Origin: Blepharisma stoltei
Taxonomy: Eukaryota; Ciliophora; Heterotrichea; Heterotrichida; Blepharismidae
NCBI GenBank assembly: GCA_914767885.1
Contig: CAJZBQ010000058.1
Coordinates: forward strand, 186,001-250,000
Direction: 5' to 3'
DNA: 64,000 nucleotides
The notes under the pieces were generated by a model. The model did not search any database. It saw only the letters and a program-made list of their open reading frames with translations, and was not told the origin of the DNA. The position numbers and the translations under genes were made by a program. Shown one piece after another: positions 45,261 to 56,040 of this stretch (its first letter is position 1; every line of letters begins with the position of its first letter).

Positions 45261-46340
45261 ATGAAGCTTGATGAGCTGTATTTGGCACTCGAAAAGAAAG
45301 GGATTCCTATCCCTAAGTTTGCTTTGTACTTCAATGGAAAACGTCTCAAAAGATCGAATTTCATAGAAGCTATAAATTCAACTGAAAACATCCAACTACT
45401 GAGCTCCAAAAATAAGGTTATGAGCATGAAGCTCCAAATCAAGATTGGAGTCGAAGATTTCTGTATGATTGTTAAGAATCCACAAAAACTTACAATATGG
45501 AGACTAATCATAAAAATTGCCAAACTCAGAGGTCTATGTACTGAAAACCTCCGTAAAATCAAATGTCTAAACAAGTTTGTTGCGCTAGATTACGACCAAA
45601 CCCTCAACGCCAGCTCAAACAACTGCAATTTTGCATTAGAAATCAAAGAAGAATCAAAGCGCATTAAAAGGTCTTGGAAAGAAATTAAATTTCACAGCGA
45701 ATCCCGTGAAAATCTTCTTTCCATATCGGTCAGTCCTACCAAAACAATAAGGAAACTTAAGCAATTGGTCTGTCTCAAGACCCTTAATGACCTACCTTAT
45801 ATAAAGCTAGTCAAAAATAATGTCCCGCTACAAGAATCCCAAACTATCGAAAGTGAAATCAATGACGGTGATATTATCGAAATAATAAAACATAGACCTG
45901 GAGGATTGGTCGGAGGCTTATGCTTTAATAGCCTCAATGAAATCGTCGAAAAAAGATTTGACGACGAAGCCCCAGACTGGAGAAGTGTAAAGCCAGGCCT
46001 TTCCTGGAGATGTGAATGTGAAAATGAAGAATGTAGAGCTTATAAAGAATATGTAGTAGTCAATATCGGTTTTGGCTCGTTCGATGTCGCAAAAGTTATA
46101 TGAAACTTAAAATGCCCTGAATGCAAGCAGGGAATTGAAATTGGAAAAATTTCTAATATAGGATTTCATAAAACAGACTGGAGAATTGATGGCAGGCTTC
46201 AAAGCGGCAAAGTGGTGGAAAGGTCCGGGGAAGCAGGAAGCGAACAATATATGACTTTTCAAGATGGGGTAACAGCGGAATGGGCCTATTTAACAATTGA
46301 AGCTGTGGACTGTCATGATCGAAAGATTGAGCCTTGCTAA
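45261..46340 (+). CDS. Ubiquitin-like protein with C-terminal zinc-binding domain
   Basis: About 359 residues with a TGA Trp at KVIW-NLKCPEC. Two ubiquitin-like folds: residues 1-100 (degenerate) and about 150-215 (LLSISVSPTKTIRKLKQLVC, LVKNNVPLQESQTIES), ending HRPGGLVGG, so a GG pair is present but not at the C-terminus. A cysteine-rich region follows (WRCECENEECRAYKEY, LKCPECKQG) and a final beta domain (GRLQSGKVVERSGEAGSEQY). Similar Ub-like/zinc proteins are common in ciliates. Function unknown; no insertion. Confidence 0.75.
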
Positions 46341-46383
46341 TAATTTGAGTATTTTGTATAAGAATTATTCTGAAATTCATTAG

Positions 46384-46584
46384 TTATCTTGCTTCATATT
46401 GCATTCCTTCAGCAAGTCTTTTCTTGTAAAAGATTCTGTATCCGCATCCGATGCATCTCAATTCGTCCTTGCTTTTGAATTCGTTTTCTTTTCCACACCA
46501 CCCACAAATATAGCTGACAGGCTTTACGTTCATTACTGTGTAGGAGCTTGGCTCATTCTGTCGTGAGAGAAGGGACTCATCCAT
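46384..46584 (-). CDS. RPB12: RNA polymerases I/II/III subunit RPB12 (RPABC4)
   Basis: 66 residues. The zinc ribbon YICGWCGKENEF..LRCIGCGY and the C-terminal RIFYKKR...YEAR are diagnostic of the shared polymerase subunit. Length is normal. It overlaps nothing and sits 46 bp from the TBC gene on the same strand. Confidence 0.95.
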   Translation of the reverse strand: MDESLLSRQNEPSSYTVMNVKPVSYICGWCGKENEFKSKDELRCIGCGYRIFYKKRLAEGMQYEAR

Positions 46585-46630
46585 TTTATTTTTATTATAG
46601 TGTGTTTAAATTTGGGTGCTTTGCTAGAGA

Positions 46631-47699
46631 CTAGTGATCGATTCTCTCCCAGTTTAAATACTTCCTTTTGGGGTTGTGGGAATAATCGGTTTTAAGTCTG
46701 TCAATTAGTTTTCTCGTTAAATAAAAGCTAAAAGCGGTCCTCATCAGCTCGTTTGCATCTGTTTTTTCTCCTAACTCTTTATATTTTTTTTTCAAAAAAT
46801 TGTGGATTAAAAAAAATCAAATTTTGCCCCTAAAAAATTTTTGATTAAAAGAATAAGGTCTTGTTCATTAGCATCATTTCTTCAAATTGGCTTTCACAGA
46901 TTTCTTTTGAATGGATTTTCAACATCGCCAATCCCGCTCTGAAAAAAATTTTCTGTCCTTCTAACAAAAAGCAATCTCAGACCCTCAATGAAATTTCAAT
47001 TGAAAAATTCACATTAAATCCAGTCATAAACCAATGTGTCGCATACATTGAAGGCGAAACAGAAATATTTTTAAAATGTTTCCAAATTGCAGGGAGATTA
47101 TGTCTCACAAGTCCGTTCATTACATAGAAAGACTCATGAATCCCTGGCATGTTTCTGATAAAGAACTCCCTTAAATGGTATTCTCTCATAACTGTGGCAA
47201 AAAGCCAAAAACTTGATTCTTCTGATAAAAATATCAAAAATAGAGCAGCGATATAGCTCATTCCTTGAGTGTAACCAACTTCCTGGTCAAAAACTGAATA
47301 AGCTTTTAGGAGGCGATTAAGAGATTCCCTGCCTTCTTCTCCTTTGAATTTAATATGACTTGGGTATGTCCGTGATAAATCTAGTGCAATAGCATTTACT
47401 ACAACTCTGCTACATTCGTTTTGCAATAAAGACTGGTAATGGTCTGCTGGATATTTGCTTTTAAAGCTTTCAGAGCCTGATATTAAATACCATACATAGC
47501 CTCTAAAGCAGCTTGGAATTCCTTTTCGTATCCTGCTTTTTAGTTTTTTATGTTTTGATGTCGAATATCTCTGCCAGTTTCTGAGCATTTTGGCCCATTT
47601 TTCGATCCTAGCATTCTCTTGGTGTAGTTGCAGATGTGTAAGCTGTGGGAGAGAGTTGCAAAAAAAGCCGTATTTATTTAGAACACTATTATCGGTCAT
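46631..47699 (-). CDS. TBC-domain Rab GTPase-activating protein
   Basis: The TBC domain begins near residue 50 (RIRKGIPSCFRGYVWYLISG). The catalytic Arg finger block is present but altered (SRTYPSHIKF in place of the usual RTFP), and the Gln finger is in the normal context (EVGYTQGMSYIAALFLIFL). A TGA Trp near 46979 (SLRVW-DCFLLEGQKIFFRAG) continues the domain. Past 46850 the frame appears to shift by one base in an A/T-run, then continues as YKELGEKTDANELMRTAFS to TAG at 46631. It regulates a Rab in membrane traffic. The shift could be an unresolved IES or a sequence error. Confidence 0.82.
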
Positions 47700-48792
47700 A
47701 TAAATTCTAATAAGAAATAGATCTAAAATGCAGAGTTCAACTAATAAAAAATATTTAATTGGTTATAATTGCTAATTTTATATCAAAATAAATTTTGGAA
47801 TATATAACTATATAAAGAGATAAAAAATTCCTTTTTTAAATGTTGCTTTGGAAAAATATAATTATTATTCGGCAATGCTACAAAAATTTGCGTCTTATCC
47901 TTTTGATTTTATTAGCATCTATCAGATTAGTTAGATTAATATTAATATTTTCAATAAAAAGAGATACTTAGAGACTAAGGAAGAACTTCCTTGGAGAATA
48001 CTGGTGTGCTAGTAACTACTTAAATATTTATAATTAGTAATTTGCAACTATTTCAAAAAATTCTGTGGTGGAAAGAAAAAAATGGGCATGAAAACTTGCT
48101 TTAAAGGTGTTTTATCAGTTTCTGAGAAGGCGATAAGCTTAAAATTTTTTATAAATAGCATAGCAAGCCGTATTTTTTATTGATTATTTGTTTAAGCAAG
48201 TATTTAGGATTTTTTTTATTGTAATTTTAATGATCAAATATATGCTTCATGGTCAATTTAACAGATTAGGAGATTTTTACCTGCTATTTCATGAAATATT
48301 TATCATGATAATCTAAATTTTTATTCAACCATTTATGAGATTTTTTATGTGGCCTTTGTTTAAAGGACTTACCAAGGACATTTCGACTCTTTCCCTTTTG
48401 AAATATAGTAAAAGGTTTTGAAAACGAGCTCAGGCGAGAATAAGCAAGCAAAGCAAAATTAGAAAATTTATAATAAATTTTGGACTTATTCTAGAAAATT
48501 CCCTCAAAAAGCATATAAAACCCCTTTAAATTCCCATTAACTTATAATTCTGATAGGGCTTATACTTATTTATTACTCTTATTTAAACTAAAAATAAGTG
48601 AAAATTGTTGGCTTTCATTGTCCAATTTTCACATTGAAGTTTCATATTCGATAAATCGCATGCGATTATAATTATTAAGTCGATGGTAAAGAATTGCAAG
48701 GCAATAAGCACTAAATCTTCTCACAAATAATTTTTTATATTTTCTCAATATTCTTGAAATAAAAATCTTAAAGCTAATTTTTTATAGTAAAA
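47700..48792. other. Long gene-free region
   Basis: AT-rich; no gene or repeat recognised. Confidence 0.5.
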
Positions 48793-50258
48793 GAGTAAGA
48801 AGCTATTAGCGATAAATTACGAACTCAGAACTAATTTCAGAGTTCAACAAGTTCTCAACAGGATTTCTAATTGGAATCCTTTTACTTAACAAAAATTAAT
48901 ATTGGGTGGCGATTAAATATATCTTTGATGACGATGCCAATATTGGTTGCAACAGTCGATTTATAGCATAAGCCATGGTCTGGGCCCTTTAACTCTAGCC
49001 TGTGAGACTGTGTGGTGTGGGAAACTTTGGAGTCGGCTGGTAGCAAGGTATTTATTATTTGGATGGTTTTTGAGCCTCAATTTTTTCCCTTCCGGTTTTA
49101 GAGTGTGTGAGTGGTTTTTTCCTGAGTTTCAACTCTCTTAAAGGTGGCAACAGATGGTATTTGGCGAACCTTACTGGCAGGGAGTCTCCCTAATCCGTTG
49201 TCACTATTTGGGATCACAGAAAATTACTGTTCCAAATAGTGGCTGAATTTTCGCCCTCAATCAGTCTGGAATTAGTTAAAAGCGTGTGGAGGTATCAAAT
49301 CTGTAAGATACTAACTCTCCCCCATCCTTGATCGAACGGCTCGCCATCGTTCGATCAAGGATGGAGATTAAAAAAAATTTTTTTTATATATTTTTAAATA
49401 AGAGGGTTAAGAGTATTTAATAATTATTTTTACAGCAAAAAATTGAATTAATTTCTTAAGAATACCAATTTTTAATATTTTGATTTTTTGGTTACCCCTT
49501 TAAATTGTATAAATTTTAATTGAATTAAAAATTTTAAATTTTAAAGAATCTCTATTTTTAGATTATTGAGTTTTTAGCCCAGGTTTTAACTAAAGCACTT
49601 CGGATGGTTGATTCCGAAGCTTTCTGTCGTCTCAAAGCCTCTGGCAACAACTTCATTAGACACATCTTCCTAGGCTTTTGACAACTAATATATATATATA
49701 AAAATTTGCATGATATGAAAATCGTTCGATCAAGGATGGGGATTAATTTTTCCCAATTTTTAGGAAATTTTACAGTGAATCGTTCGATCAAGGATGGGGG
49801 AAGTAAGGCTCTTAATTTAATTTAATTTTACTCAACAAGTGAGCAATGAAAACCTTTATTTACTACTCAATAATCTCTCCAAAAAGTATCACCTAACATC
49901 TTTTGAGAGTTATTTATTAAGTTTAACTTTTTATTCTGTAGAAACAGAAGCCATCGATAATTTCACAGATTTCTTGGAGCTCGCTGTTTTCCTGATAAAA
50001 TCAGTGATTTCTAACAAGTATATCCATTATCGAAGGCTAATAGAAGAAACTATGAAACCTTTTCACATTAAAATGCTTCAATGGATTGCCCTTCACACCA
50101 AAAATTCCGAAATTCATATCATGGATGCATGGCAGGAGCAAGACCAGTTTGGAGAATTGAGGATCAATTATTCGTCTGTACTGAGATTTGAAATCGAATT
50201 GAATGGGTTTTTGTCCACATTGTTTAGCGAACTCCTAAACAAGTTAAACGATAATTAA
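48793..50258 (+). CDS. Novel protein split by a SINE-like element, 5' end unknown
   Basis: The main frame (SNENLYLLLNNLSKKYHLTS to LFSELLNKLNDN, from about 49839) has no ATG at its start; it is open leftwards into the repeat at 49826-49838. Removing S5 and keeping the right repeat copy joins it to an upstream open stretch (RVQQVLNRISNWNPFTQQ). No Met was found in that stretch, so another exon may precede it. The protein is mainly helical; family unknown. Confidence 0.5.
48893..49825 (+). mobile_element. SINE-like element S5 with a nested family-2 MITE
   Basis: Flanked by TTTTACTTAACAA (48880-48892) and TTTTACTCAACAA (49826-49838), one mismatch. Begins AAATTAATATTGGGTGGCG; AATATTGG pairs with CCAATATT about 45 nt later. 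The GC-rich body runs to about 49310; after the MITE the tail is CTTAATTTAATTTAA. Confidence 0.65.
49315..49803 (-). mobile_element. Family-2 MITE nested in S5
   Basis: Flanked by TAA (49312-49314, 49804-49806). Inverted relative to 31171-31725: the palindromic pair of cores lies at the left and the two spaced cores at the right. The interior is homologous. Confidence 0.92.
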
Positions 50259-50320
50259 AAAAATTCTTTTATTATCAAGAATAATTAGAAAAAGTAAAAA
50301 AATTAAAAAAAAAAACTCTC

Positions 50321-50806
50321 ATACACATAAAATGGAGTGGGGGAAAAAAACTGCCCTTTTAACACCTGCTGTCAGCAGGGCCCTTGTGGAAGGGTTCCAG
50401 TAGGGTTTTACTTGGCCTGGTGGAGTGCAATATCGGGCATGCCGACACCAGGCTCACATCTAGGGCAAGATTTATATCAGATCGAGATGGAACTTGGAAG
50501 CTGAAAAGGGATGGCCCAGCAAAGTTAGAGGGCGTTTGCTTGACCAATTGGGAATTTTCCTAGCGCAATGCCTGCGCCATGGGCTGCAAGTTTCATCTCG
50601 GTTGATAACCTGACTAGATATTCTTGGGAAAAGTAACCCTGTCGGTGTCGGTGCACTGCACTGTGACCGCGTTTGTCCGGAGGGAGCAAACAAGTCTTAA
50701 GCTGTGCAATTAGAATGGCGAGCAAGGAGTTGGTGTGGAGCAAGAGACATGAAAAGCCATTAGCGGGCTGGCCGGGAGCTTCTCATAATAATCTAACGAA
50801 TTATAC
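50321..50806 (+). mobile_element. SINE-like element S6, intergenic
   Basis: Flanked by AAAAAAACTCTC at 50309-50320 and 50807-50818. Begins ATACACATAAAATGGAGTGG (same CATAAAATGG start as S2) and ends in an A/T-rich tail (CATAATAATCTAACG). The body is GC-rich with several local hairpins. The repeat is poly-A-like, so the target duplication is less certain. Confidence 0.6.
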
Positions 50807-50818
50807 AAAAAAACTCTC

Positions 50819-51145
50819 TTTAAATAATGATTTCAAACATTTTTACATTATGCACAACAGAATTATTAAAAAAACTAAAATGAAATGTGGCGACATATTT
50901 ATATTCGAATTTTATAAAAATGGTAAAAGTTGAATTTACAGGCCAAAAATCAGCTTATCTTTAAAAGCGGCTACACTGAAAATAAGATCAGTCTACATAA
51001 TTTTTAAAGGCTCAGAAAGCATTAGCATCAAATAAAAAAAAAATTAAAAGATATTTGAAGAAAAAATTCAAAAAAACCCAAGCTATTTTGAAGAACCAAA
51101 AGCAAAAGAAAAGCTCAAAAATCTTTTAGACGAATAATTAAATAG
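50819..51145. other. Gap
   Basis: AT-rich; a coding-like stretch at about 51060-51130 (PSYFEEPKAKEKLKNLLDE) may be an exon fragment, but has no context. Confidence 0.4.
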
Positions 51146-51847
51146 TTAATTCAGTTTAACAGCTGGAATATGCTTTGATACAAAAGAAATTTTTGGTGTA
51201 TAATCAGGCAAATACTCATTTAGCCTATATCATGGTTTTCTTTCAGGATAAGATTCAAATTTATGAGCCATATGGGATCTGCTAGAAATATTGAGAAGAT
51301 CATGCCTTAGAAATTCTCTTGCATCCTCAACAATATTTTTGGTTCTAGGCTCTTTTCCAAACGTATATCCTTTGACTTTCTTTTTATCTATATCAAAAGA
51401 CTCACTTAAATTTGTAACATCACAGCTTTCTGGCCTTCTATCTCTCCATTTCTCTCCTCTTGATAACTTAGCTTTCCCAAATACCACTCTTGGAGAATGC
51501 TTCAATAAATACTCATATTGAGGTGTATATCTCCCAGGTGGCGGCGAATCTGTCACATTTAAACTTCTCATTTTGACTTTAAATGAAGAAGTCCCATCAT
51601 TTTTTGATTTTTTGTGTTTTCTTGCTGCTTTATTATTTTCTTCAATCGCTCTTTGTATTTTTGTTTCAATAGGGGTTGGGACCCTTTCTTCTTCAATTTC
51701 ACTAGTTTCTTCAGCATTTTCTTCGAGGATTGATTGATCACTATTGAGTACACGCTTCAGAAAATCATTTCTTTTTGAAATTAAATGCCCTGCCTTGGAT
51801 ATCATTGGCTTCATATATAAGCGATAATCGAATTTCTTGTTCTTCAT
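51146..51847 (-). CDS. ODF3/SHIPPO-repeat-like axonemal protein
   Basis: About 233 residues; the ORF continues through a TGA Trp (PERKPW-YRLNEYLPDY). Proline-rich repeat motifs of the STPGR/SHIPPO type: DSPPPGRYTPQYEYLLKHSP, RVVFGKA, KGYTFGKEPR, plus a charged N-terminal half. Such proteins are microtubule inner proteins in cilia. The match rests on short motifs, so it is moderate. Confidence 0.6.
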
Positions 51848-51877
51848 ATTAATTCCTTTTTAATTAAGGTGATTAAA

Positions 51878-52996
51878 TTAATCTGTTTTTACTAAAGGCT
51901 TTTCTTCAGGAGTCGCAGCTGGCTGCTGTGCAGGTGCTTCTAATTTAAATGTAATTTTTTTAGCACATGTTAGACCAAGCAAGAGATATACAAAACCTAC
52001 TACTAGCAGGATGATTGCAATAATTATATACCTTAAACTTAAACTTATAGGTAGGCGTCTGCCATATTGGTTACGCAGTCACCAAGGACTCTCCCGTACG
52101 GGCAGTTCATCCGCTTTGCGCCGTCTTCAGCTTCGCCTTGCTCGAATTGGGGCAATGATTCGCTGGGCAAGTGTTCAGCTCTGACACTACCTTTCTTCTC
52201 CTTCAGCGCCTGATGCCAGGGCACTTCTGAAGTGAGACTCTGCTTGGACGTCTCCTCCTCCCTTTCGGTCCAGTGTTGAGTGGGCGGACTATGGACTTCT
52301 GCGGCTGCTGCATGTGTAACAAGGTTGGCCACACAAAAATCCCAAAAAATGGAATTTCTGGTCGACCTTTCGGGCAAAAAGGAAAATCTGAATCCCGGGA
52401 CGTAACGCCCGGTTTCACGCTAGGCAGTTGCCCGATTGGTCTGGGGATTACCTGCAGACTTTGCTGGGCTTGCCCTTTCCAAATCCAAACCCTCCTTTCC
52501 CTTGAGGTAAAACCCAACCTTGAAATTGGACTAAGGGCTAGGCTCTGTACATTACCAGAATTGCTTACCTAGCATTGCCGTCCATTTCTGGATTGGTAAA
52601 ACCTTGCCGGATATAAATAAAATATAAGTCGAGTATGCATGGCCGGAGGCCATGCCCAGACGAAGACGCCATATTTTATTTATATCCAATAATTATATAC
52701 CAAAATTCTTCAGTATCTAAGGCGAGAGAGCCTAAAAATACAAGAAAAACTCCTTTTCCTAAATAATATCGGAGGAAAGAGAAACTTGAGTAAAAAGATT
52801 CGAAGGGAAGCACTGATACACAAAGCAAAAATCCGAATATTATGTAGTAAATTGTAAGAGCAAACATTTTGAGGTCATCGAAATCAAAATTGGTTATCTT
52901 GTGCACACCAAGGGCTATTAAGCCAATTCCACATGCAAAAACTGAAAATTTGAGCATCCACTCAACTCGATCGTCTTGAATCTCTTGCTGTGACAT
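51878..52996 (-). CDS. COPI-associated (TVP15-like) Golgi membrane protein, interrupted
   Basis: MSQQEIQDDRVEWMLKFSVF with four hydrophobic segments: FACGIGLIALGVHKITNF, FALTIYYIIFGFLLCVSVLP, GKGVFLVFLGSLALDTEEFW and, beyond the insertion, IIAIILLVVGFVYLLLGLTC. It ends in a short charged/proline-rich tail (APAQQPAATPEEKPLVKTD). Excision of S7 with one 15-bp repeat gives EEFWYIII-AIILLVVG without loss. Length and layout fit the COPI_assoc family of Golgi vesicle proteins. With the insertion kept, the last helix is lost. Confidence 0.85.
52033..52686 (-). mobile_element. SINE-like element S7 inside the COPI-associated gene
   Basis: Perfect 15-bp direct repeat CAATAATTATATACC at 52018-52032 and 52687-52701. 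Homologous to S8 and S9 over most of its 654 bp (shared phrases GGTAAAACCTTGCCGGATAT, TGGCCGGAGGCCATGCCCAG, AGTTGCCCGATTGGTC). On the minus strand it opens with a long AT stem and ends AAGTTTAAGTTTAA. Confidence 0.9.
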
Positions 52997-53050
52997 CTAT
53001 AATTATTAAAAAACGAGTATATTTCAGGAACAGAACTGTTTATAATAGAA

Positions 53051-53141
53051 ATATAGCTAGGGAGGATGTCTAGCAAGGGACTTTTTTTTTGCTTGAAAGC
53101 AAGCCAAAAAAGCCCCGTGCTAAACATCCTCCCTAACTATA
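53051..53141. mobile_element. Small fold-back element
   Basis: Arms TAGGGAGGATGT...TAGCA..GGG and complement around GCTTGAAAGCAAGC; nearly the entire 91 bp can pair. Intergenic, TA at both ends. Confidence 0.75.
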
Positions 53142-53261
53142 TTATTAATAGAAGTATTTTGACAGTTTTTTCATATAGGATAGATTTATTTATTAAATTT
53201 AAGCTATGCTGAAATATAAAATATTTAAAATTAACCAAGATATGAATTATCAATTTATTTA

Positions 53262-53645
53262 CTCCCCCCCCCCCTCCGTGAGTGAACAAAAAAAATTTTG
53301 TTCACTCACGGAGGGGGGTTAATTTTTTTTTTTTAAAAAAATTTATATATAAATTTTATAAAAAATATTTTTTTTTCGAAATTTAAAACAATCCTAATTC
53401 GCAAAAATTGGAAAGCAAATATTAATTTAATTTATAAAATTATGTTTTAAAAAGCAATTTGTTTTTAAAATTAAATAGAATTAGCTCTAGATTTCATTAT
53501 ACTAATTATCATTTATATATCAAAATTTTTTTCCATAAAAAATGTTTTCTATTAAAAAAATTTTTGTTCACTCACGGAGGGTGGGTTTTTGGTCAAAAAA
53601 TGGCGATTTTTCTAATGGTTTTGTTCACTCACGGAGGGGGGGGAG
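53262..53645 (-). mobile_element. Family-1 MITE, intergenic, inverted
   Basis: TTA at 53259-53261 and 53646-53648. Mirror image of 3717-4102: palindromic core pair at the left, two spaced cores at the right (about 53569 and 53625). High similarity to the other full copies suggests recent activity. Confidence 0.94.
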
Positions 53646-53899
53646 TTAGCAATATATGAAGACAATTTTTAATATTTTTATCATTGGGCTAATATAATAA
53701 AAACATATCAAAAAATTATTTGATGAAAACACTCAATAAAGGAGAGAGTATTATGATCATATTAAATAATAAGATCAATGAGCAACTAAATCAATAATAA
53801 ATCTGATACATATTTTAAGATTCCTTTCTCTTTTTAAACTCATAAAATGGCTAAAATTTAAATTACTATAAAAAATTGGCATTGCATTTTCTCAATAAA

Positions 53900-54703
53900 A
53901 TGGCCTTAATTGTTCTCCTAGCTCTTCTAGTTTCCCACTCTTTCTGCTTTGATTTTAGAGCGTCCCTATTTGAATACGATAACAGCACACTTGCCAAAAA
54001 ATACGCAGAAGCCTTGGCTGATGCCCAAAATCTGACACAAGGCAAAATAGTAACAACCTTAACACCAATTCGAGTAGAAAACAAAAAACTGATTTTCGAC
54101 GACGCTGGAAGAGTATTATTAGCCACTTTTTCATTGGAGCAAGACTACCCAGACACGAGTGGAAATATCACATTAACAAGCGATACTTGGTTTACTGCAG
54201 TCCCAGAGCTTCAAAATGCCTGCCAAACTTATGAAGGCAATAAAACTCTCAGAATTCTTCAAGCCCTTGGAATGCCTCCAAGCGACTCTGATAATGGTAT
54301 AGCCGAAATCTTCGTAAATCTTCAAGATATTTTTAGACCTTGTCCTGATCCAGAGATTTCTGATATGGAATGCGAGCTAAATATCCCGATAATAGGAAAA
54401 CAGAAACCATCAGACCAGAAAATTCCATGGTATTGTCCTACTGAAAACGAAAAAATCAACGAAGTTTCAGCACAGTGGGTAAATGTAGTTATAGATCATT
54501 TAATTTGGATGTGCAATAACTGGAATGGCTCTTATTATCAAGAAGAACTGTATAATAACTACCCTTGGACTGGGCTTGGGTACACATATGACTGGGGAAA
54601 CAGTAAAAGCCATGTGGGATTCAGCGAATTTGTGGTAAAAGCAGGGACACAAGTGTATTTCAGCAAGAAAGCATCCACAGATGACTATTGCACTAAAAGT
54701 TAA
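53900..54703 (+). CDS. Secreted or lumenal protein of unknown function
   Basis: 268 residues starting at MALIVLLALLVSHSFCF, a clear signal peptide. Upstream frame has no ATG. The mature part has N-glycosylation sequons (YDNSTL, QNLTQG, GNITLT, NWNGSYY), cysteines (QNACQTYEG; FRPCPDPEISDMEC; WYCPTENE; WMCNNWNG) and ends TDDYCTKS with no membrane anchor. Uninterrupted. No family recognised. Confidence 0.7.
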   Translation: MALIVLLALLVSHSFCFDFRASLFEYDNSTLAKKYAEALADAQNLTQGKIVTTLTPIRVENKKLIFDDAGRVLLATFSLEQDYPDTSGNITLTSDTWFTAVPELQNACQTYEGNKTLRILQALGMPPSDSDNGIAEIFVNLQDIFRPCPDPEISDMECELNIPIIGKQKPSDQKIPWYCPTENEKINEVSAQWVNVVIDHLIWMCNNWNGSYYQEELYNNYPWTGLGYTYDWGNSKSHVGFSEFVVKAGTQVYFSKKASTDDYCTKS

Positions 54704-54789
54704 TTATTTTAAAATTGCAAATAAATTAATTATTTTTCGGTAAATTTTTTGAAGGCTCTTCATATTTTCTTATATTTTAACACAAAATT

Positions 54790-55350
54790 TTAAACTGGCA
54801 TTCTTCGGTATTTAATTTCCCCTTTTCTGTACCTAATTTTGATTTCTGCATATAGCCCAGAATCTTTAAGCATCTGCTCATAAAGCTTTTTATTTTCTGT
54901 AACTCCATCTTTTGTGCCTAGGAACTCACTTTCGACCTGTCCGTTAAATCTAAAGCAATTTACATAGAGATCGCTATTTCTTCTACTAAATGCTTGATCT
55001 TTTCTTACTTTAAATTCATAGGATTGGAATAGTTCTGAGTTTTCTCGTTTGTGATGAAAATCAAAAGACAGGTCTCTAACGCTTCTGTCATATTTAGATC
55101 TTGGAGGCCTTTCTGTGATTTTATTTGCAGGGTATAGGTATTGTAAAGCGTTTTTTAGAATTAATGGTAACTTTTTTCGGCGATTTCGGTATTTATCTGA
55201 AAGATTTTTGCATAAGACTTCTCCTCGAGGGGATAAAGCAATTACTTCTTCTGTAGGAGCACATTCTTTTGGGGAAGGGTCTGTTGGGTTTCCGTAGGTC
55301 TTTTTTGAAACTTTATCAATTTTCCTGCACAGTGAAATGTGACGATCCAT
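54790..55350 (-). CDS. Hypothetical basic protein
   Basis: 186 residues, MDRHISLCRKIDKVSKKTYG to KYRRMPV. Rich in Arg/Lys/Glu (YRNRRKKLPLILKNALQYLY; RDLSFDFHHKRENSELF). No domain recognised; may be ciliate-specific. Uninterrupted. Confidence 0.6.
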   Translation of the reverse strand: MDRHISLCRKIDKVSKKTYGNPTDPSPKECAPTEEVIALSPRGEVLCKNLSDKYRNRRKKLPLILKNALQYLYPANKITERPPRSKYDRSVRDLSFDFHHKRENSELFQSYEFKVRKDQAFSRRNSDLYVNCFRFNGQVESEFLGTKDGVTENKKLYEQMLKDSGLYAEIKIRYRKGEIKYRRMPV

Positions 55351-56040
55351 TTATATGCTTGATATCTTATGAATATACCGCATCATATTTTAATTAAAAA
55401 TTATATATTTATAAGATTGTGTTTTGCATGTTTTAAACGATTATTTAAAATTTTAATGAAGAAATTGGTTTTACTATATACAATTTAAAACGGCATTTGA
55501 ATCAATCGTAACTCTTAGATTCTATAGCCGGGTCTTGCTGGATTGGGAACTTGAATAAGAAAAAGGCAGCCGATGTATGTATCTGGGTAGGTTTGCAGCA
55601 TGTGGGGAAATTAGATGCGAAGTTTGAAAAAGCCTTTTCCGCAGTTATAGAGGATGCTTGATGGCCAATCGAGATAATTACCGATGAGATATCAGGAGTT
55701 GCGTCCTGGGCTTCCAGCTCAATTTTATCGGTAGCTAACCAAAATATAACCTTTTTTCTATTGTTGGAAGCCTATGTTTGGTATATAAAACATGGCGATA
55801 TAAACCTTCTGGTTTCAGGGGGCAGGTAGTGAATGCCTGCACTCTTCAGAAAGGAGTAGAACTGTTAAACGCCGTATATGTCTGGTGATTCAGCAATGGA
55901 GTGTTATGGAAGGGAATAAGTGCCCTTGGTCTTCTCTTATAAGTATAATTAGCGATTAACTATTTGATTAAGATCTTCTCTTATTTGATTATAACTGATC
56001 AATCCCATAACGAAAAATGAAGAAGGCTATTAATTATCAA
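55351..56040. other. Gap with a GC-rich noncoding block
   Basis: From about 55500 to 55920 base composition rises and many hairpin-like words appear (GATTCTATAGCCGGGTCTTG; CTTCTGGTTTCAGGGGGCAG), like the SINE-like elements, but no convincing flanking repeat was found. ATCTTCTCTTAT-type words repeat at 55932 and 55973. Confidence 0.4.

Noticed and set aside
48893..49310. Possible snRNA, snoRNA or tRNA gene in the GC-rich block
   Set aside because: A TGATGAC word and small hairpins are present, but no tRNA cloverleaf, box C/D pair or Sm site; flanking repeats fit a retroposon better.
52045..52572. ORFs of about 100 codons in S7, and similar ones in S6, S8 and S9
   Set aside because: Not conserved in frame among the homologous copies S7, S8 and S9; the element is probably noncoding.
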